Of a DNA stretch of 9,488 nucleotides, positions 5,408 to 9,488 are shown piece by piece. The notes under the pieces were generated by a model. The model had not been told where the DNA came from. It saw only the letters and a list, made by a program, of their open reading frames with translations, and made no database searches. Each line of letters starts with the position of its first letter. Position 1 is the stretch's first letter. The position numbers and the translations under genes are program-made. Source of the DNA: an uncultured Lachnospira sp. (GTDB lineage: Bacteria > Bacillota > Clostridia > Lachnospirales > Lachnospiraceae); contig CAJUKN010000024.1 in the NCBI GenBank assembly GCA_910587485.1, forward strand, positions 1-9,488. Direction: 5' to 3'.

Positions 5408-7492
5408 ATGGGAAACAACTATAGTAAATACAATAAGATTCCAAAATATAGGCAAAAGCATCCATATTATGAAAATAGAGAACTCTCATGGCTTAAATTT
5501 AATGAAAGAATATTAGATGAAGCCAGAAATGTAAAAGTTCCATTATGTGAGCGAATGTCGTTTGCCTCCATCTTTCAAAAAAATTTAGATGAATTTTATA
5601 TGATAAGGGTAGGCTCTTTTTATGACCAATTAATATACTCTAAAAATAAAAAGGATAAAAAAGATAATAAAACAAATATGACGGTGAAACAACAATTACA
5701 CCATATATTTAAAGAAACGCGACGACTTACAGAAAAGAAAGATAAAACATATGATAAAATAATAGAAGCATTAAAAGAACATCATATGGAAATTGTAGAT
5801 ATTAACAAAATAAAATATGAAGATATGATATATTTACAAAAATATTTTCAAGATTCCATATTGCCTGTCTTATCACCTCAAGTTGTTGGCAAAAAACAGT
5901 CTTTTCCTTTTTTAAATAATGAAGAAATATATGCAGTTGCTGCAATTTGTTCGGGAAAACATGAAAAAATAGCGTTTGTGCCATGTAGTAATGGCATATT
6001 AAAAAGATTGATTCCTGTATTGTCCGACCCTAATCGATATATACTTGTAGAAGATTTGATATTACATTTTATGCCAAAGATATTTATTAATTATCAAATT
6101 AAAAGCAGTTCATTAATAAGGATTATAAGAAATGCGGATATTGATGTAGATGAAGCATTAGATAATGAAGATGCAGATTATCGAAAGAGCATGGAAAAGC
6201 TTATTAAAAAAAGAAAAATGCTTCAACCGGTAAAATTAGAATGTTATAAAACAAGCGATGAATGGATTATCCAATTACTGCAAGAAAAATTGATGTTGAA
6301 AAAAAGACAGATTTTTTATTCACAGTCGCCTTTGGAATTTTCATTTATATTTGAAATAAGAGATAAGTTAAGAGGCAATAAGGAATTGTTTTATAATAGA
6401 CACATTCCAAGAATTGCACGTGATTTTGCACCTGCAACTTCTATTATAAGTCAGATTGAGAAAGCAGACAGGCTTTTATGTTATCCATATGAAAGTATGA
6501 ACCCATTTATTAAACTTTTGTCCGAAGCTGGAGAAGATGAAAATGTTATATCAATTAAGATGACCTTATATAGAGTAGCAAAAAATTCTCAAATAGTAGA
6601 GACATTGATTAATGCTGCTGAAAATGGAAAAGAAGTGGTTGTTTTGGTTGAACTTCGAGCAAGGTTTGACGAAGAAAATAATATTGGGTGGTCAAGGGTG
6701 CTAGAAGAAGCAGGCTGTAGAGTGATTTATGGCTTAGACCATACAAAGGTTCATTCTAAAATGTGTGTTATCACATATCAGGGAAAGAATAAGGTACGAT
6801 ATATTACACAGATAGGCACAGGTAATTACAATGAAAAAACAGCAAAGCTTTATACCGATTTGTCTTTGATGACTGCTGATAGAAATATAGGGATAGAGGC
6901 GGCTACTGTCTTTTCTAAGTTATGTATGGGAGAGTTTATTTATGATACCAAACATTTATTGGTCGCTCCTAGAAGTATGAAAGATAAAATCCTTGAATAT
7001 ATGAATCAGGAAATTGAGGCTGTTCATCAAGGAATGGCAGGATTTATAGGAATTAAGATAAATTCATTGACAGATAAGGAAATAATTGATAAATTAATTG
7101 AGTGTTCTAAAGAGGGCGTGCAAATTCAGCTTATTGTGCGGGGAATTTGTTGTCTGGTGCCAGATATCAAGGGATATACAGAAAATATATCTGTAATTAG
7201 TATTGTTGGAAGGTTTTTGGAACATTCAAGAATATATATATTTGGAACGGCACAAAGAGACCATATATTTATAGCATCTGCTGATTTTATGACACGAAAT
7301 ATGGAACGGCGTGTTGAAATTGCAGCACCACTTTATGATGAAGGGCTTAAGGAACGAGTACGCAATATGTTTCATATTATGCAGTGTGATACTGTGAAAG
7401 CAAGGCAGTTGACTAAAAGTGGAAAATATAGAAGAAGAGATACAAAGATGCTAAAAGTCATGGATTCACAGGAATACCTATGCAAAAACTGA
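5408..7492 (+). CDS. ppk1: Polyphosphate kinase 1
   Basis: This 694-residue protein is full length for PPK1, which reversibly polymerises the gamma-phosphate of ATP into inorganic polyphosphate. All domains are visible. The N domain starts YYENRELSWLKFNERILDEA (20-39) and continues with FQKNLDEFYMIRVGS (56-70). A helical head domain follows to about 320. The first phospholipase-D-like catalytic domain contains YRVAKNS (388-394) and VELRARFDEENN (414-425). It also holds HTKVHSKM (445-452), in which His449 is the expected phosphorylated histidine, and IGTGNYNEKTAKLYTDLSLMTAD (469-491). The second has RGICCLVPDIKGY (578-590), LEHSRIYIFG (604-613) with the second catalytic His606, and SADFMTRNMERRVE (624-637). 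The start is set by AAGGAAG (5392-5398), nine bases upstream of the ATG. It has its own promoter and is followed 46 bases later by uppP, with no terminator between, so the two are probably co-transcribed. Confidence 0.96.
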   Translation: MGNNYSKYNKIPKYRQKHPYYENRELSWLKFNERILDEARNVKVPLCERMSFASIFQKNLDEFYMIRVGSFYDQLIYSKNKKDKKDNKTNMTVKQQLHHIFKETRRLTEKKDKTYDKIIEALKEHHMEIVDINKIKYEDMIYLQKYFQDSILPVLSPQVVGKKQSFPFLNNEEIYAVAAICSGKHEKIAFVPCSNGILKRLIPVLSDPNRYILVEDLILHFMPKIFINYQIKSSSLIRIIRNADIDVDEALDNEDADYRKSMEKLIKKRKMLQPVKLECYKTSDEWIIQLLQEKLMLKKRQIFYSQSPLEFSFIFEIRDKLRGNKELFYNRHIPRIARDFAPATSIISQIEKADRLLCYPYESMNPFIKLLSEAGEDENVISIKMTLYRVAKNSQIVETLINAAENGKEVVVLVELRARFDEENNIGWSRVLEEAGCRVIYGLDHTKVHSKMCVITYQGKNKVRYITQIGTGNYNEKTAKLYTDLSLMTADRNIGIEAATVFSKLCMGEFIYDTKHLLVAPRSMKDKILEYMNQEIEAVHQGMAGFIGIKINSLTDKEIIDKLIECSKEGVQIQLIVRGICCLVPDIKGYTENISVISIVGRFLEHSRIYIFGTAQRDHIFIASADFMTRNMERRVEIAAPLYDEGLKERVRNMFHIMQCDTVKARQLTKSGKYRRRDTKMLKVMDSQEYLCKN

Positions 7493-7538
7493 ATATATTA
7501 TTCTAAATTGGCGATAAGCAAAGAAATGAGGAATGAAT

Positions 7539-8384
7539 ATGTTTATTGAGGTACTAAAGGCAATTTTATTTGGTATTGTTGAGGGTATTACAGAATGGCT
7601 GCCCATAAGCAGTACAGGACATATGATATTGGTAGACCAATTTGTTCATCTCAATGTATCTGATGAATTTTATAAGATGTTTGAGGTCGTTATTCAACTT
7701 GGTGCGATTATGGCTGTAGTTCTCTTATTTTGGAACAAACTGTGGCCGTTTTGTACGAAAAAGGTTAAAAATTCACCTCAAAAAAGCCTGTCTTTTAAAG
7801 AAGGTGCACTTGAAATGTGGATAAAGATAGTAATTGCTTGTGTACCAGCAGCTATTGTAGGGGTTTTGTTTGATGATAAAATTGATGAGTTGTTTTATCA
7901 CCCTATCCCAGTAGCAATTGCATTGATTGTGGTAGGTGTCTTGTTTATCCTTGTAGAACGATATAAAAAAGATTCCCAACCAATTATGTGTAGTATTAGT
8001 GATTTGACATATAAAGCAGTAGTTATAATTGGATTATTTCAAGTGCTTGCTGCAGTCTTTCCGGGAACTTCGCGTTCAGGAGCAACGATTATTGGAGCAT
8101 TATTAATTGGCGTATCCAGAGCAACAGCCGCAGAATTTACATTTTTTTTAGCGGTACCTGTTATGTTTGGGGCAAGTCTTTTGAAGGCTGTAAAATATGT
8201 AGCTGCGGGAGTTACAATTACAACTTCAGAGATAGCAATTCTTATAATAGGAACATTGATAGCATTTGTTGTATCAATTTTTGTAATAAAATTTCTTATG
8301 GAATATATTAAAAAACATGATTTTCAAGTTTTTGGCTGGTATAGGATTTTGCTTGGTATACTGGTTCTATTGATTCTTAGATAA
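7539..8384 (+). CDS. uppP: Undecaprenyl-diphosphatase
   Basis: This 281-residue membrane protein of the BacA/UppP family removes one phosphate from undecaprenyl diphosphate. It thereby recycles the lipid carrier for peptidoglycan and other envelope polymers, and extra copies give bacitracin resistance. The two family signatures are intact. The first is EGITEWLPISSTGH (15-28), with the paired glutamates E15 and E19 and H28. The second is FPGTSRSGATI (174-184), with catalytic R179. Seven to eight membrane segments follow the usual pattern, and the length is normal. ATG 7539 is preferred over ATG 7533 because GAGG (7528-7531) is seven bases from the former and one base from the latter. It follows ppk1 by 46 bases and ends in a strong terminator at 8462-8497. 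Whether it is the only undecaprenyl-diphosphatase gene in the genome cannot be seen here. Confidence 0.95.
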   Translation: MFIEVLKAILFGIVEGITEWLPISSTGHMILVDQFVHLNVSDEFYKMFEVVIQLGAIMAVVLLFWNKLWPFCTKKVKNSPQKSLSFKEGALEMWIKIVIACVPAAIVGVLFDDKIDELFYHPIPVAIALIVVGVLFILVERYKKDSQPIMCSISDLTYKAVVIIGLFQVLAAVFPGTSRSGATIIGALLIGVSRATAAEFTFFLAVPVMFGASLLKAVKYVAAGVTITTSEIAILIIGTLIAFVVSIFVIKFLMEYIKKHDFQVFGWYRILLGILVLLILR

Positions 8385-8461
8385 AAAAGCAATAATAACT
8401 TAAGTAAATAAAGATTAATACATGGATTTAAAAAATGATAAGTTTATAAGACATATTAGCT

Positions 8462-8497
8462 GCCGCAGTGGATATTTTCATTCATGCGGCGTTTTTT
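8462..8497 (+). terminator. Rho-independent terminator of the ppk1-uppP unit
   Basis: GCCGCA (8462-8467) pairs with TGCGGC (8485-8490). With G8468 bulged, the stem continues TGGAT/ATTCA to about 11 pairs around a six-base loop. It is followed by G and six T (8491-8497). This is the only GC-rich stem with a proper T-run in the window. Confidence 0.85.
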
Positions 8498-8588
8498 ATA
8501 TACAGTAAACATATAAAAAGATGAATTGTTATTACAACATCCACTCATGTGACGAGTAAGAGAAGAAAATTTCTTTACTTAATGACAG

Positions 8589-8607
8589 TTGTTTGAAAAG
8601 CAAACAA
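8589..8607. repeat. Inverted repeat over the -35 element of the permease promoter
   Basis: TTGTTTG (8589-8595) and CAAACAA (8601-8607) flank AAAAG. The repeat covers the -35 TTGAAA and part of the spacer, a position where a bound repressor would block transcription. It lies upstream of the expected transcription start, so it would act as DNA rather than as an RNA hairpin. Confidence 0.45.
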
Positions 8608-8620
8608 TTCATGCTATGAT
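8593..8620 (+). promoter_or_regulatory. Sigma-A-type promoter of the ArsB/NhaD-type permease
   Basis: TTGAAA (8593-8598) and TATGAT (8615-8620) are 16 bases apart, 17 bases before the start codon at 8637. The transcript leader would be very short and holds AGAGGGGG (8622-8629). The rest of the 250-base gap back to uppP shows only the terminator. Confidence 0.5.
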
Positions 8621-8636
8621 AAGAGGGGGAAAAATA

Positions 8637-9488
8637 ATGTTAGCACAGATTTTAGCAATAACAATATTTTTAGTAATGTTTATTTTGGTTATTATTGATA
8701 AGTGGGAGCGTTACATAATTACTTTAATATGTGCAGCTATTACATTGATTTCTGTTTTTGGCATAGGGCTTCATAGTTTACAGGCAATTATAGATACATT
8801 AAATATAAAAAGTATATTTGAATTACAATTTTGGTATTCGGCAGGAAAATCCTCAGAAATTACAAGTGGTATCAACTGGTCAACCATTATATTTATTGCA
8901 GGCATGATGATTATGGTGGAAGGTATGGCGCATGTTGGCTTTTTCAGGTGGCTTTGTATGAGGATAGCTCGACTTGTCAAGTATCAGGTCGTACCTATTT
9001 TTATAACATTTATGATTTTATCCTCTTTTCTTGCCATGTTTATTGATAGTATTACTGTTATTCTTTTTTTGGCGGCTGTTACCATTGAATTATCACAATT
9101 GTTAAAGTTTAATCCCATTCCAATGATTTTATCAGAAGTGTTTTGTGCAAATCTTGGCGGTTCTGCAACAATGTGTGGAGACCCTCCCAATATTATTATT
9201 GGAACATCATTGGGCTACTCATTTGCAGATTTTGTGACCAATACTGGTTTGATTTCAGGTATTTGTCTTATTTTTGTGGTTTTATATTTTTATCTTGTAT
9301 TTAGAAAAGAATTATCAAAAAATAAGGAACAACAGATAGATTTAGCAGCCCTTCCATCACCAGAATCGGCAATTAAGAGTAAAAAAGGATTTGTAATAAG
9401 TACTTGTATATTTATATTAGCTATAGTATTGTTAGTGACACATGCAATGACTGGTCTTTCAGTAGCATTCATTGGGGCATTTATAGCG
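8637..9488 (+). CDS. ArsB/NhaD-superfamily ion permease, 3' end cut off
   Basis: The frame from ATG 8637 is open to the window end and gives 284 residues of a membrane protein that should be longer (family members usually exceed 400 residues). About eight hydrophobic segments are visible. The signature is ANLGGSATMCGDPPN (171-185), the re-entrant loop motif of the ion transporter superfamily that includes ArsB, NhaD and the P protein. It is preceded by SSFLAMFIDSITVILFLAAV (129-148), where the buried Asp of D-S-I-T is conserved. A hydrophilic loop (223-250) separates the two halves. Family members move Na+, arsenite or carboxylates across the cytoplasmic membrane, and the substrate is not decidable. 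The closest feel is the uncharacterised SLC13/NhaD-like branch common in Firmicutes. The start is supported by AGAGGGGG (8622-8629), seven bases upstream, and a promoter at 8593-8620. Confidence 0.85.
   Translation, partial: MLAQILAITIFLVMFILVIIDKWERYIITLICAAITLISVFGIGLHSLQAIIDTLNIKSIFELQFWYSAGKSSEITSGINWSTIIFIAGMMIMVEGMAHVGFFRWLCMRIARLVKYQVVPIFITFMILSSFLAMFIDSITVILFLAAVTIELSQLLKFNPIPMILSEVFCANLGGSATMCGDPPNIIIGTSLGYSFADFVTNTGLISGICLIFVVLYFYLVFRKELSKNKEQQIDLAALPSPESAIKSKKGFVISTCIFILAIVLLVTHAMTGLSVAFIGAFIA

Noticed and set aside
8771..9472. Reading frames of 60-71 codons on both strands inside 8771-9472
   Set aside because: They overlap the long open frame of the ArsB/NhaD-type permease, which has clear family motifs, and have no motifs or binding sites of their own.

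Overview
The window reads as chromosomal DNA from a low-GC, endospore-forming member of the Clostridia, most likely a gut-type Lachnospiraceae. The basis is strong AT bias, A/T-ending codons, AGGAGG-type ribosome binding sites, compact intergenic spaces, and two spore-coat-like genes. The taxonomic assignment is inference from composition and gene content. No species can be named from this alone.

Layout, all on the + strand. (1) 1-84 is the probable tail of an upstream gene. (2) 139-810 encodes an exported protein of unknown function and is closed by a strong 17-bp hairpin at 879-920. (3) 928-1047 carries what looks like the decayed C-terminal end of an SbcC/Rad50-type ATPase. (4) 1112-1644 holds two small spore-coat-like helical proteins, the second recognisably CotF-like, closed by a terminator at 1695-1748. 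(5) 1749-2067 is a long non-coding leader with three hairpins and a possible 35-codon ORF, followed by an EamA/DMT family permease at 2068-2934. (6) 2935-3195 has a promoter candidate, an AT hairpin, a 95-bp element with IS-like terminal inverted repeats and another inverted repeat. (7) 3196-4796 is a membrane-anchored spermidine-synthase-like gene split into two frames by an apparent one-base deletion near 3738. (8) 4867-5337 is a GNAT acetyltransferase. (9) 5408-7492 is polyphosphate kinase ppk1 behind a good sigma-A-type promoter, followed 46 bases later by the undecaprenyl-diphosphatase gene uppP (7539-8384) and a clear Rho-independent terminator (8462-8497). (10) 8637-9488 is the 5' part of an ArsB/NhaD-superfamily ion permease, cut by the window end.

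Functionally, ppk1 and uppP form the clearest transcription unit. One makes polyphosphate reversibly from ATP and the other dephosphorylates undecaprenyl-PP and releases phosphate, so a shared theme of phosphate and envelope stress is plausible but inferred. The other genes look like independent chromosomal units. I do not see a convincing new multi-gene system. The items most worth a second look are the frameshifted spermidine-synthase-like gene, the structured leader or short ORF ahead of the DMT permease, the SbcC-like remnant, the small inverted-repeat element, and the palindromes over the ppk1 and permease promoters.
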